Below, piece after piece: positions 1-9,057 of a stretch of 64,000 nucleotides of DNA. Each line of letters begins with the position of its first letter. The first letter of the stretch is position 1. Under the pieces are notes generated by a model, which was not told the DNA's origin, did not search any database, and saw nothing but the letters and a program-made list of their open reading frames with translations. Source of the stretch: JANQHO01 sp965218075 (lineage in GTDB: Bacteria > Bacteroidota > Bacteroidia > Flavobacteriales > Schleiferiaceae); the NCBI GenBank assembly GCA_965218075.1, contig CBDCJZ010000003.1:496001-560000 (forward strand), read 5' to 3'. Made by a program: the position numbers and the translations under genes.

Positions 1-113
1 TAAAGTATTTTTTCAGAAAGAGTAAGAGGTTTACCTATCAGTTTACGGGCAACTTCTATGCGTTCGGGAATATCGGCATACACATCTTTAATTATATTGA
101 GATCAAAGATCAT
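1..113 (-). CDS. Aconitate hydratase, N-terminal fragment (runs off the window)
   Basis: Only the first 37 codons lie in the window, starting at the ATG at 113 and leaving through position 1. The visible protein begins MIFDLNIIKDVYADIPERI and continues into a GKPLTLSEKIL segment, which matches the start of the Bacteroidetes (mitochondrial-type) aconitases as I remember them. The enzyme would interconvert citrate and isocitrate in the TCA cycle using a 4Fe-4S cluster; the cluster cysteines lie outside the window. It is on the same strand as purB, which ends 84 bases upstream of this start. The family call rests on the N-terminus alone. Confidence 0.75.
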   Translation of the reverse strand, partial: MIFDLNIIKDVYADIPERIEVARKLIGKPLTLSEKIL

Positions 114-196
114 ATTTGGAGTCTTTTCAATGGGTTCAATATCGCTTGATATGTACGAAATTAATGATTATTTCATCATATTTTCAATAGCGATTC

Positions 197-1537
197 TCAA
201 ACACCAGTATAATTGTGAGGAGTAATAGACTTTAGTTCAGCCTTAATGACTTCGCTTAAGTCCAGCTTATCAATAAAGTTGTTAATGCTATTCTGAGTTA
301 TAGCTTCATTAGTACGGGTTAATTCTTTCAAAGTTTCATAGGGATTGGGATAGCCTTCTCTACGAAGAATGTTTTGAATGCCTTCACCTATTACCGCCCA
401 GTTATCTTCCAGGTCTTGACTTATTTTATCCTCATTGAGTAAAACCCTGTTAAGGCCTTTTATGGTAGAATGCAAAGCAATAAGAGTATGGCCTAGTGGA
501 ATCCCTATGTTTCTAAGAACAGTGCTATCTGTCAGGTCTCTTTGTAAACGGGAAATGGGAAGTTTACTGGACAAATGCTCAAATAAGGCGTTGGCAATTC
601 CCAAATTACCCTCTGAGTTTTCAAAGTCAATCGGATTTATTTTATGTGGCATGACAGAAGAGCCTACTTCACCTTTCTTGATTTTTTGTTTGAAATATCC
701 CATAAATATATAGGTCCACATATCGCGGTTCAAATCCATAATAATATTGTTAATGCGTTTCAAACAATCAAACAAGGCAGCCAGATTATCATAGTGCTCA
801 ATTTGAGTAGTGGGCCAGGATTGTCGCAGGCCCAAGCTGCCATTTACAAAGCCTTCTGCAAAGATACGCCAATCGATATTGGGATAAGCCGCATTATGTG
901 CATTGAAATTACCATTGGCTCCGCCAAATTTGGCAGAATAAGGAAGGTGTCTCAATTGCTTTAATTGCTGATTCATACGCTCAACAAAAACCATTATTTC
1001 CTTACCTAAGCGAGTTGGAGAAGCTGGCTGCCCATGAGTGTGGGCTAACATTGGTATGTTTTTCCACTCTTCAGCTAATTCCGTTAGATTGACAAGTAGT
1101 TTACTTATTTCTGGAATATATTCGTTTTCAATAAACTCTTTAACACTGAGAGGAATAGCAGTATTGTTAATATCCTGAGAGGTAAGCCCAAAGTGAACAA
1201 ACTCCTTAAATTTGCCAAGTTTCAGATTCTGAAGATTTTCTTTCATAAAATATTCCACTGCTTTGACATCGTGATTGGTGGTAGCCTCAATTTCTTTAAT
1301 AAGCAATGCATCTTTCATTTTAAAATTTAGATACAGGCCACGAAGCTCAATATATTTAGAGCGATCAAACTCTTTTAACTGGGGAATTGGTACTTCGCAA
1401 AGCGCAATGAAATACTCAACTTCAATTCTTATTCTAAATTGAATAAAGGCATATTCCGAAAAATAGTTTTTTAGTCTTTGGGTAAACTTATGATAGCGAC
1501 CATCTATTGGTGATATAGCTAGCAATTGATTTTGCAT
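197..1537 (-). CDS. purB: Adenylosuccinate lyase
   Basis: 446 residues, the usual length for the E. coli-type PurB (about 456). It cleaves SAICAR and adenylosuccinate, releasing fumarate, in purine synthesis. Visible family marks are the N-terminal SPIDGRY motif (residues 9-15), TSQDINNTA near 119-127, HTHGQPA at 166-172 with a catalytic-type histidine, and the fumarase/lyase signature GSSVMPHKINP at about 292-302, which carries the mobile catalytic serine. The ATG at 1537 is supported because SPIDGRY normally sits within the first 20 residues. The upstream region on this strand has a TACTTTTA box that loosely resembles a Bacteroidetes -7 element. The gene looks intact. Confidence 0.96.
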   Translation of the reverse strand: MQNQLLAISPIDGRYHKFTQRLKNYFSEYAFIQFRIRIEVEYFIALCEVPIPQLKEFDRSKYIELRGLYLNFKMKDALLIKEIEATTNHDVKAVEYFMKENLQNLKLGKFKEFVHFGLTSQDINNTAIPLSVKEFIENEYIPEISKLLVNLTELAEEWKNIPMLAHTHGQPASPTRLGKEIMVFVERMNQQLKQLRHLPYSAKFGGANGNFNAHNAAYPNIDWRIFAEGFVNGSLGLRQSWPTTQIEHYDNLAALFDCLKRINNIIMDLNRDMWTYIFMGYFKQKIKKGEVGSSVMPHKINPIDFENSEGNLGIANALFEHLSSKLPISRLQRDLTDSTVLRNIGIPLGHTLIALHSTIKGLNRVLLNEDKISQDLEDNWAVIGEGIQNILRREGYPNPYETLKELTRTNEAITQNSINNFIDKLDLSEVIKAELKSITPHNYTGV

Positions 1538-2579
1538 TTCTTTTGATTAAAGCGTAAAAGTAGCAATACGATTTGAGGGAGTGAAAGAAGTTATTGTACC
1601 GAAACTCGAAGTCTCTTAAATGTCATAAAAATCTGTTTGGGTCAAGATCTTCAATTTTTACTGACAGAGTTGATGTAATTACTTCAATAGCACACTCTCA
1701 TAGCCTCAAAGTCTAAATTCCTTAATTATGACAAACACCAGCTGTTTTTAAAGACTATTCTGTAGGTTTTTAACTCCATTAAATCTTTTGATTCTCAGTT
1801 TAATGTAAGAATGGTAGTGCTTTACTAAAAACTGCTGAATCGTGAAAAACTTTCACCCTATTAATTCCACTCTTTTGTTAGAGTGTATTTTTTCTAAATG
1901 CCTAAAATCATACTTACAATGTAAGCAGGCCTTATCAGAGGACAATGCACCTCCTTCTCTTTGGACTTCTTTTTCCAGTTTTGTTTAAATTCTTCGACGA
2001 CCGGTATCATTTCTTCAAACGATAGATTAGTTTGTTTGGCATCTTTGTCCACGTTTTGAACGACAGCTTTTAGAGCTGGCAATTCGGCATTTCCTTCCTT
2101 AGCTCATGACATTTATAATCCGAATTATTTTCGTCAATTAAAACGTTGGCCAAAAAAAGGGACTGGCTTTGGACCCATACCGATTGTGACTTTCCCGTCA
2201 AAGTTTTTGGCCAACTTTCTGGTGTTGCTCTGCATCAGTTTGGGCTGCTCAGCACTAGCCTTGATGATAGTTTGTAAATCTTTTAAGTTGCACTGCACGG
2301 CCATCTACAGCAATAGCCTGATTGATGTCTTTTTCGATTTAAGTAAAGGTTCAATCGATTTGTTGAAAGACTATCGCTCGAAAGACCAATAGCGTTAAAA
2401 GACTAGCTGGAACCATCGATGCTTGGGGTCATTCTGGCTACTTGAGATCGCGTCTTTTAAAAAGACTTCCTAATTATTCAATATCAGAAAAACAAAACCT
2501 AATTCAAATTTTTCTTTTATTTGTCATTTAAAAGGATTGATCTATTCGGTTAAATCTATTAAAATTTAAATTTAAAGAC
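1538..2579. other. 1 kb gene-poor stretch with possible remnants
   Basis: No intact gene is recognised. On the minus strand, short open frames at about 2300-2150 and 2082-1894 read as ordinary soluble protein (for example a lysine-rich piece containing EEMIPVVEEFKQNW), separated by stops and frame changes. This looks like one decayed gene, but the family could not be named. The plus-strand frame at 2186-2392 is the hydrophobic mirror of the same stretch and is probably not real. A promoter for carbonic anhydrase may lie in the last 100 bases. Confidence 0.4.
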
Positions 2580-3167
2580 TTGGTTATCAATACTATAGAT
2601 GCTGATAAAGCACTTAAACTTTTGATGGATGGTAATTCCCGTTTCGTAAGGAATCATCTTAGGCGGCCTCACAGTGATGATAAAAGACGACACTCACTTG
2701 AAGATGGACAAGCACCTTTTGCTATAATTCTTACCTGTTCTGACAGTCGACTCTTACCGGATTTGATATTTGACCAAGGGCTTGGAGATTTGTTTGTTAT
2801 AAGAATTGCCGGAAATGTAGTAAAAGATAAAGTGTTGGGGAGTATTGAATATGCTGTTCAGCATTTGGGGACCAAGCTCGTATTAGTTTTGGGACATGAA
2901 AGCTGCGGGGCTATTATCGCAGCCTTGGAACCTTCTCAAAATGAAGGGCATATTGATAGTATTTTGGATGCGATTAGGCCTGCCGTTCATATTGCTCGTC
3001 ACCAGCAAGGAAACTTATTGGAAAATGCCATTAAAAATAATGTTCTCATGGTAACTGAACAAATCAAAGATTCTATGCCAGTTTTGAACAGGGCTATCAA
3101 AAATGATGGAGTTAAAATAGTTTCAGCTTATTATTGCTTAGGTTCTGGAGAAGTTCAATTGTTTTAA
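2580..3167 (+). CDS. Beta-class carbonic anhydrase
   Basis: 195 residues. It interconverts CO2 and bicarbonate. The zinc and catalytic residues are all visible: CSDSR at 53-57 (zinc Cys53 and the Asp55-Arg57 dyad) and GHESCGA with His106 and Cys109. RIAGNVV at 75-81 is also typical. No ATG fits the expected N-terminus; the TTG at 2580 gives a normal start (helix with DADKALKLLMDGNSRFV), while the next ATG would remove that helix. No signal peptide, so probably cytoplasmic. It stands alone, 48 bases before the acylphosphatase gene. A SulP-type anion transporter lies elsewhere in the window, but nothing ties the two together. Confidence 0.92.
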   Translation: MVINTIDADKALKLLMDGNSRFVRNHLRRPHSDDKRRHSLEDGQAPFAIILTCSDSRLLPDLIFDQGLGDLFVIRIAGNVVKDKVLGSIEYAVQHLGTKLVLVLGHESCGAIIAALEPSQNEGHIDSILDAIRPAVHIARHQQGNLLENAIKNNVLMVTEQIKDSMPVLNRAIKNDGVKIVSAYYCLGSGEVQLF

Positions 3168-3215
3168 ACCGAGTTGTTCAAAATTTACACTTCTCATTTT
3201 TAAAAAGTAATCAAA

Positions 3216-3494
3216 ATGGGAAACGAGAAACTTTATCTCATACAAGTTACCGGCAAGGTGCAAGGTGTATTTTTTCGGAAGTATATCTGGGAAAAAGCAC
3301 AAGAACTCGAGTTAAACGGCTTTGTGAGGAATGTAGAAGATGGGAGTGTTTACATTGAAGTGGAAGGAGAAGCCCATAAGTTGGACCAGTTAGTGAAATG
3401 GTGCAAAAAAGGTTCTCCATCAGCTGAAGTAAAGTCAGTGAACTTTAGAGTTGGTGTGGTTAAAAATCACGGCTCTTTTCAGATAACTCGCTGA
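3216..3494 (+). CDS. Acylphosphatase
   Basis: 92 residues, the standard size of this small ferredoxin-like-fold enzyme, which hydrolyses carboxyl-phosphate bonds of acyl phosphates. The phosphate-binding loop VQGVFFRKY carries the catalytic Arg21, and GFVRNVEDGSV carries the catalytic Asn39; these are the two essential residues of the family. The N-terminal ATG at 3216 places both at the expected positions. It is followed closely by rbfA on the same strand (28 bases to the ATG), so the two may be co-transcribed with the permease gene behind them. The gene appears intact. Confidence 0.93.
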   Translation: MGNEKLYLIQVTGKVQGVFFRKYIWEKAQELELNGFVRNVEDGSVYIEVEGEAHKLDQLVKWCKKGSPSAEVKSVNFRVGVVKNHGSFQITR

Positions 3495-3522
3495 GAATGG
3501 CAATGTTTTACTTTTGTCCATT

Positions 3523-3882
3523 ATGGACAGCAATAGGTTAAAAAAAGTTGCCGGGCAATTCCAGAAGGATTTAGCAGAAATATTTCGGGAGATAGCACAA
3601 AATAATTTTAAAGGATTGCTTTTAAGTGTTGCGGGAGTTAGCATTACTCGCGATCTTTCTCTGGCCAGGATTTACATCAGTGTTTTTCCAGTTAAAAATA
3701 AAGAAGAAGCTATCAAATGGCTCAGCGATCATAAAAACAGCATAAAGAATCAATTAGTGAGAAAATTGAAAGGAAAGTTACGTAAAATACCCAACCTGCA
3801 ATTTTACTTAGATGATTCAATTGACCATCAAAAAACCATTGAACGCATATTGAGAGGAGAAGAAAAAAGCCCCATCAAATAA
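3523..3882 (+). CDS. rbfA: 30S ribosome-binding factor A
   Basis: 119 residues from the ATG at 3523; an in-frame TTG three codons earlier is open but unlikely to be used. RbfA is a KH-type factor for late 30S maturation and 16S 5' processing. The order of elements fits: an N-terminal helix (NRLKKVAGQFQKDLAEIF), a central strand GVSITRDLSLARIYISVF, and the C-terminal LRKIPNLQFYLDDSID motif typical of the family. It ends 3 bases before the permease start, which suggests an operon acylphosphatase - rbfA - permease. That adjacency is, from memory, common in Flavobacteriia. Confidence 0.93.
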   Translation: MDSNRLKKVAGQFQKDLAEIFREIAQNNFKGLLLSVAGVSITRDLSLARIYISVFPVKNKEEAIKWLSDHKNSIKNQLVRKLKGKLRKIPNLQFYLDDSIDHQKTIERILRGEEKSPIK

Positions 3883-3885
3883 GAG

Positions 3886-5109
3886 GTGAACTTTTCCCTT
3901 TACATAGCCCACAGGTATTTTTTCTCTAAAAAATCTAGCAATGCAGTTAATATTATTTCTGCCATTTCCATGTTTGGTATCCTAATAGGCACAAGTGCCC
4001 TCATTATTGTATTGAGTGCTTTTAATGGTCTGGAAAGTTTAGTTAAAGGTTTTTACAATTCCTTTGACCCAGAACTGAAGGTTTTGCCCACCACCGGGAA
4101 ATATTTCCAATTAGAGCCGCATCAAGAAGAGCAACTCAAGGCGCTTGAAAATATTAGAGCCGTCTCTTTTGTATTGGAAGATCGGGCACTTTTTGGTTTC
4201 AGAGATAGAGAATACATAGCTACCCTGAAAGGAGTTGACGATAATTTTATTAAAGTTACTTCGATTGATTCTAGCTTGTGCCATGGTAGTTACGATCTTT
4301 TTACCAAAAATCCTGCTTCTACTTGTGTAATAGGAGCAGGAGTAGCTTATTACCTAGGCTATAACCAATTAGATATGGAAAGTACTATCCATGCTTTTGC
4401 GCCGAAATCGGAGACCCCTTCGTTAAGCAAGCTTAACAAAGCCTTTACTTCTAAAGCATTTTATCCATCTGCTATGTTTTCCATTCAGCCTGAATTTGAT
4501 GAGAAATATGTAATTACTCGACTGGACTTAGCACAAGAGTTCATGGGGCGTGAAGGAACATACACAGCTATAGAAATAGCTTTGTTAAACTCAAAAGAAT
4601 TAAGTAATATGCAAGAGTCCATAAAAAAGTTATTAGGTGAAGGTTTTGAAGTATTAAACCGCGATGAGCAACAAGCGGTGTTTTTTGAGATAATGAATAC
4701 CGAGGGTCTTTTTACTTTCCTAGTATTCGCCTTAATTCTGGCCATAGTTACTTTCACGGTGATGGGTAGTCTTACCATGCTAATCCTCGACAAAAAACAA
4801 AACCTCAGAACACTTTGGGTAATGGGATCAAATTTGTCTCAGTTAAGACGCATTTTTCTCCTAGAAGGTTTACTTATAGGTGGTACAGGTGCATTGGTCG
4901 GGCTTGTTCTTGGAATAGTGATTACTTACCTGCAAGACCAGTTTCAGTTCATCACCTTAGGGGCGGGCTATATGGTAGGAGCTTATCCTGTTAAGTTGAC
5001 AATGAGAGATGTGGTCTTGGTTTTTTTAACGGTATTTATCTTGAATTCGATAATTTCTTATTTTACTTCTAAGCAGCTTTCGACTGATATGTTATCCAAA
5101 AACTTTTAA
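3886..5109 (+). CDS. FtsX/LolE-like ABC transporter permease
   Basis: 407 residues, starting at GTG 3886, just 3 bases after rbfA. The architecture is that of the LolC/LolE-MacB-FtsX permeases: an N-terminal membrane helix after the AHRYFFSKKSSNAVNIIS segment, a large periplasmic domain (about 50-260), then three C-terminal helices (about 270-300, 325-350, 375-397). LolCDE moves lipoproteins from the inner membrane towards the outer membrane, and this is the most likely role, but no ATPase partner lies next to it. The stop overlaps the convergent dihydrouridine synthase gene by four bases. The GTG start fits because the conserved N-terminal arginine/tyrosine segment directly follows it. Confidence 0.85.
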   Translation: MNFSLYIAHRYFFSKKSSNAVNIISAISMFGILIGTSALIIVLSAFNGLESLVKGFYNSFDPELKVLPTTGKYFQLEPHQEEQLKALENIRAVSFVLEDRALFGFRDREYIATLKGVDDNFIKVTSIDSSLCHGSYDLFTKNPASTCVIGAGVAYYLGYNQLDMESTIHAFAPKSETPSLSKLNKAFTSKAFYPSAMFSIQPEFDEKYVITRLDLAQEFMGREGTYTAIEIALLNSKELSNMQESIKKLLGEGFEVLNRDEQQAVFFEIMNTEGLFTFLVFALILAIVTFTVMGSLTMLILDKKQNLRTLWVMGSNLSQLRRIFLLEGLLIGGTGALVGLVLGIVITYLQDQFQFITLGAGYMVGAYPVKLTMRDVVLVFLTVFILNSIISYFTSKQLSTDMLSKNF

Positions 5110-6098
5110 GCGGTAATCATATCTCTAAATCTATACATAATTTCGTTTAGTATTTCCAATATTTCCTCCTCAGTTTCTAAAGTTACTAGGCGAGTGCGAT
5201 AATCTTTAAAGTGAGGGATACTCCTAAAGTAATTGGCATAATGTCTACGAGTTTCGAATATTCCTAGCTTTTCACCTTTCCATTTAACAGCCATTTGAAA
5301 ATGCTTACGGCAGGCCTCTACTCTTTGGATGATGGTGGGAAAAGGTAATTTCTCACCGGTTTTTATATAATGTTTGATCTCTCTAAAAACCCAGGGATAA
5401 CCGATACTAGCACGACCGACCATAATGCCATCCACTCCATAGTAGTTTTTCATTTCCAGGGCTTTTTGCGGACTATTTACATCTCCATTACCAAAAACAG
5501 GAATGTGTATTCGGGGATTATTTTTCACCTCGGCAATCAAGCTCCAATCAGCCGATCCTTTATACATTTGCTGGCGGGTGCGTCCATGTATGCTAATGGC
5601 CTTAATACCAACATCCTGCAGCTTCTCGGCAACTTCAACTATGTACATGGTATCATTATCCCAACCCAAACGAGTCTTAACTGTAACTGGCTTGTCTACG
5701 GCTTTTACTATTTCGGCAGTCATAGACACCATTTTTGGGATATCTTTTAGAATTCCAGCTCCGGCTCCTTTGCAAGCTATGTTTTTTACTGGGCAGCCGT
5801 AATTAATGTCTATGATATCGGGATTAACTTCTTCAGTAATAGCTGCCGCCTCTTTCATAGAGTTTATTTCATGGCCAAATATCTGTACCCCTATTGGACG
5901 TTCGGATTCAAAAATGTCCAGCTTCTTTAAGCTTTTAACGGCATTGCGGATCACTCCTTCAGATGATATGAACTCTGTATACATCACATCTGCGCCGTGT
6001 TCCTTGCACAAAGCTCTGAAGGGGGGGTCGCTTACATCTTCCATCGGCGCTAATAGTAAGGGAAATTCTCCAACTTCTAGATCTCCGATCTTTACCAA
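5106..6098 (-). CDS. dusB: tRNA-dihydrouridine synthase
   Basis: 330 residues, a normal Dus length. It reduces uridine to dihydrouridine in tRNA with FMN and NADPH. The TIM-barrel N-terminus LLLAPMEDVSDPPFR, the DINYGCPVKNI segment with the probable catalytic Cys102, TVKTRLGW in the FMN-binding region, ISIHGRTRQQMYKG, and GNGDV/GIMVGRA near the phosphate site are all present. The match to DusB (NifR3-like) is better than to DusA or DusC from the GCPVK context, so the symbol is likely but not certain. It converges on the permease gene with a 4-base overlap. Confidence 0.9.
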   Translation of the reverse strand: MVKIGDLEVGEFPLLLAPMEDVSDPPFRALCKEHGADVMYTEFISSEGVIRNAVKSLKKLDIFESERPIGVQIFGHEINSMKEAAAITEEVNPDIIDINYGCPVKNIACKGAGAGILKDIPKMVSMTAEIVKAVDKPVTVKTRLGWDNDTMYIVEVAEKLQDVGIKAISIHGRTRQQMYKGSADWSLIAEVKNNPRIHIPVFGNGDVNSPQKALEMKNYYGVDGIMVGRASIGYPWVFREIKHYIKTGEKLPFPTIIQRVEACRKHFQMAVKWKGEKLGIFETRRHYANYFRSIPHFKDYRTRLVTLETEEEILEILNEIMYRFRDMITA

Positions 6099-6148
6099 GC
6101 TATAGCTATTTTTGAGATTCCGAAGTTAAAAAAATATTAATACAGCTT

Positions 6149-7057
6149 ATGAGAGGACGAATGTCGAAAAATAGTTTGAAGTCGAAGTTGTCAATGATAT
6201 TGCTAACTGTTATCGGGAGTACTATTTTCTTTTTCTTTTTGGCTGTTTTATTGGCTCCTCTTTTCTTCCATTTGTCTCATAAAGAGTTAATTAGCTTAGC
6301 AGATGATTTTTCATCTCCAGTTGGAATAGAAGTTTTAAAGTTTATACAGGGGTTTAATACAATCGGAGCTTTTATGATACCCGGAATTATTGCAGCTTAT
6401 CTTTTATCCACTAATCCAGCAACATTCATAGGGGCAGATAGCTTTCCAAGAAAATATGGCTTAACCCTTATTTTGCTGATTATCGTGGCCTTGAGCGGGA
6501 TGGTAATCTCCGATACTCTATACAACCTAACCACATCTATCTCATTTCCCAGCCCTCTACAGTCTGTAGAGCAATATTTCAAGAATATGGACAAAGCCTA
6601 CCAAGAACAACTGGAAGCCTTCCTAAAGATGAACTCCCTTATAGATTTTGTGGAGATATTTGTGATTGTTGCGGTTCTACCAGCAGTGTGTGAAGAAACA
6701 TTGTTCAGAGGAGTTTTACAACCCGTAATGGGGAAAGCAGTGAAAAATGACCACTTGGGAATTATTATAATAGCCTTTTTATTTGCTCTGCTACACCGGC
6801 AATTTTATTCCTTCTTATCTATTATGGCTTTAGGCATAGTATTGGGGTACTTACGTTACTGGAGCGGGTCGCTCTGGGTTCCGGTGATTATGCACTTAAT
6901 TAACAATGGGGCCTGGACAATTGCTATATACTTTTTTGATAGAAATATAGACAGAATTAACGAGATTAGCTTTACTGAAACTTATTGTTTATGGCCTGGA
7001 CTGTTAATTTTCATCCTAAGCCTAGTAGGATTGTATAAAGTTTTAAGGAGCCAATGA
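6149..7057 (+). CDS. CPBP-family intramembrane metalloprotease
   Basis: 302 residues, multi-pass membrane protein. The three diagnostic motifs of the CAAX-protease/bacteriocin-processing family (Abi/CPBP) are visible: EETLFR at 182-187, FALLH at 212-216 and HLINN at 249-253, which supply the glutamate, histidine and asparagine of the active site. Substrates are unknown. Two in-frame ATGs exist at 6149 and 6161; the second has AGAGGA just upstream and may be the true start. The gene is divergent from the dihydrouridine synthase gene and convergent with the T9SS cargo gene behind it. Confidence 0.9.
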   Translation: MRGRMSKNSLKSKLSMILLTVIGSTIFFFFLAVLLAPLFFHLSHKELISLADDFSSPVGIEVLKFIQGFNTIGAFMIPGIIAAYLLSTNPATFIGADSFPRKYGLTLILLIIVALSGMVISDTLYNLTTSISFPSPLQSVEQYFKNMDKAYQEQLEAFLKMNSLIDFVEIFVIVAVLPAVCEETLFRGVLQPVMGKAVKNDHLGIIIIAFLFALLHRQFYSFLSIMALGIVLGYLRYWSGSLWVPVIMHLINNGAWTIAIYFFDRNIDRINEISFTETYCLWPGLLIFILSLVGLYKVLRSQ

Positions 7058-7105
7058 ATTAAAGCCGTTCGAAAAACTAGTCTTTTTCTAATTTGTAAAG
7101 ACGCG

Positions 7106-8980
7106 CTATTGGACGACAAATCTCGCAGTATTAAAAGAAAAATCTTCAAAGATTAAGTTGAGAAGATAAACCCCTTTGGGCAAATCGGCAATATTGATAA
7201 CGTGCCGATTAATTCCTTGTTGAAGCATGCTTAAATCTGCTTGTAACACCTTTCTACCTAGAGCATCAACTATATAGAGAGTTGAAATGCCCGTTTTGGT
7301 AATATTAAGATTGAGTTCAAGTTCATTGGAAGCTGGGTTGGGGAAAATAGCTTTTAGTGGGCTGATACCTTTCTTTTCTTTCAAGCCAATGCCTCTTAAA
7401 GAATTAGGGAAAGTAAGATAGATAATACCGTTATGACTGGCTGGGTCTTCATCACCCCGTGTGTGTAATCCCGGCTCACCATCAACTTGACAAATTATCC
7501 TGATACTATCGTCCACAGTACGCGCCATAGAAGGAAATACTGCTTCTTCGGAGAAGAAACTAGCGGTCATGTCCGATGGGCTACTCCATGTAGAACCATT
7601 ATCCTTAGAATGAATTAAGAATATATGTCTGTAGAGCTGGTTTGATGCACTTTTCAACAACTCATGAATAGCAGAAAACGCTAAGAAGATATGTCCTTCC
7701 GAAGAGATGCCAGCATTGGGGAACGACGATAGAGAAGCATAATACAATCCAAACCCATCTCCAGTAGTACCTCCCAAATTATTTCCCAAATTTCCATCTT
7801 GGTCTAAATCAGGAGCTTTTGCTATGGTGACAATTGTATCAGTGAGGGTTTCGTTCCAATAAGCCAAACCATTAGTAGTTGGGAAGTAAAAGTAGGAGGA
7901 ATCGCTCATAGGTTTATCATCCGAATACCGCATTAAACCAAAGAAAACATGAACTAACCCATTATTGTCTATTAAAACATCTCCGGCCCCATCGGTTGTC
8001 GTAATAGTATCGGCAATGCCATCGCCATTAGTATCACTTATGCTGCCTGCGGCAGTAGGGTCGTAATCCCGTAAGTTATTATCCAAGTAGATACTTTGGG
8101 TCCAAGTATTGCCGCCATCGGTAGATTTCAAAATAAAAGAGGGATCAAAGCGATTAAACACTGCTATCGCCACTGTATTGCCTTTGGCGTCAATAGCATA
8201 AGAATCTCCACTAAAACCAAAAAACATAGTTGTATCTTGATGAGGCAGTAAAGAATCCAGAATATTCCAGGTAACGCCTTCATCGTTGGATCGGTAATAT
8301 ATAAGAGCACCATCTAGTCCTTTGTGAATGGAACCGTCATTACCTTCAGGAACAGTAATCGCAATTACATGGATAGTTTGATTGTTGGAACCGTTAGAGC
8401 CTCCCACAGTAGCACGAGGCCATAAAATACCGACAGGCAAGGAAGTAAGATTACCAAATGTCCAGGTGCCCCTACCAGCAGTAGTTCTTCTGGCATATTT
8501 TAATTTGTTACTGATGAGAGCAGTGGAGGAAGTATGGGAGAAAATCATTTCGGAAGAAGCTGTTTTCACCAGAGAAGGCCAACCTACTCTTTCATTTTCA
8601 ATACGAGTGCTAGGGGCGGCACCCCAACCGGAACCGTCATTGTAATTGTAGCCTGTTCCCCTATCATTAAAAGGATCTCTGGAAGAAGAAAACGTCCATG
8701 CTCCAGCTACTTCACCTGTAGCACTATCGTAATAGATACGATCATCAACACTATTATTAGTTTGAAGATCGTAAATAGTTATGCCAATACCGGCAACTGC
8801 CAAAGCAGACGATTGCTTATTCATAACGGGTACTCCTATGGGCTTTTCAAATCCTGTTAAATTCTTTTTAACATATGGAACAGCAATATTTAAATTAGGC
8901 AAGATGGTTATAGCAGAAACCTGCTGTCCATAGGTAAGGAAACCCATAAGGGCAAAGGGTAAAAGTATTATTTTTTTCAT
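7106..8980 (-). CDS. Secreted Asp-box (sialidase/BNR-like) protein with T9SS sorting domain
   Basis: 624 residues. A signal peptide (1-18, ending TYGQ) is followed by a beta-propeller-like region with at least three Asp-box motifs: SNDEGVTW, STDGGNTW and SKDNGSTW. A calcium-type DTNGDGIADT loop sits in the middle. The last 80 or so residues form a type A T9SS C-terminal domain: FPNPASNELEL, a central IVDALGRKV strand and the closing LPKGVYLLNL motif. It should therefore be exported and attached at the cell surface or released. No catalytic sialidase residues (Arg triad, FRIP) were clear, so enzyme activity is not claimed. A good promoter-like site precedes it at 9027-9057. Confidence 0.85.
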   Translation of the reverse strand: MKKIILLPFALMGFLTYGQQVSAITILPNLNIAVPYVKKNLTGFEKPIGVPVMNKQSSALAVAGIGITIYDLQTNNSVDDRIYYDSATGEVAGAWTFSSSRDPFNDRGTGYNYNDGSGWGAAPSTRIENERVGWPSLVKTASSEMIFSHTSSTALISNKLKYARRTTAGRGTWTFGNLTSLPVGILWPRATVGGSNGSNNQTIHVIAITVPEGNDGSIHKGLDGALIYYRSNDEGVTWNILDSLLPHQDTTMFFGFSGDSYAIDAKGNTVAIAVFNRFDPSFILKSTDGGNTWTQSIYLDNNLRDYDPTAAGSISDTNGDGIADTITTTDGAGDVLIDNNGLVHVFFGLMRYSDDKPMSDSSYFYFPTTNGLAYWNETLTDTIVTIAKAPDLDQDGNLGNNLGGTTGDGFGLYYASLSSFPNAGISSEGHIFLAFSAIHELLKSASNQLYRHIFLIHSKDNGSTWSSPSDMTASFFSEEAVFPSMARTVDDSIRIICQVDGEPGLHTRGDEDPASHNGIIYLTFPNSLRGIGLKEKKGISPLKAIFPNPASNELELNLNITKTGISTLYIVDALGRKVLQADLSMLQQGINRHVINIADLPKGVYLLNLIFEDFSFNTARFVVQ

Positions 8981-9026
8981 CTCATATGATTTTAATGATT
9001 AAAGGTATATTGTTTAAAGCTCTATG

Positions 9027-9057
9027 TAAAGATAAGAAAAAAATTGGAATTTGCAAA
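9027..9057 (-). promoter_or_regulatory. Bacteroidetes-type promoter for the Asp-box protein gene
   Basis: On the minus strand TTTG (9057-9054), a 19-nt spacer and TATCTTTA (9034-9027). This closely follows the TTG / TAnnTTTG pattern known for Bacteroidetes sigma-ABfr promoters, with a single deviation in the last base. It lies about 45 bases upstream of the ATG at 8980. Confidence 0.6.

Noticed and set aside
2186..2392. A 68-codon hydrophobic plus-strand frame resembling a membrane protein.
   Set aside because: It is the antisense of the minus-strand remnant, which has better protein character.
8070..8100. A 19-base match (ATTATCCAAGTAGATACTT) between the Asp-box gene and 26628-26650.
   Set aside because: Outside these 19 bases there is no further similarity, so common origin is not supported.
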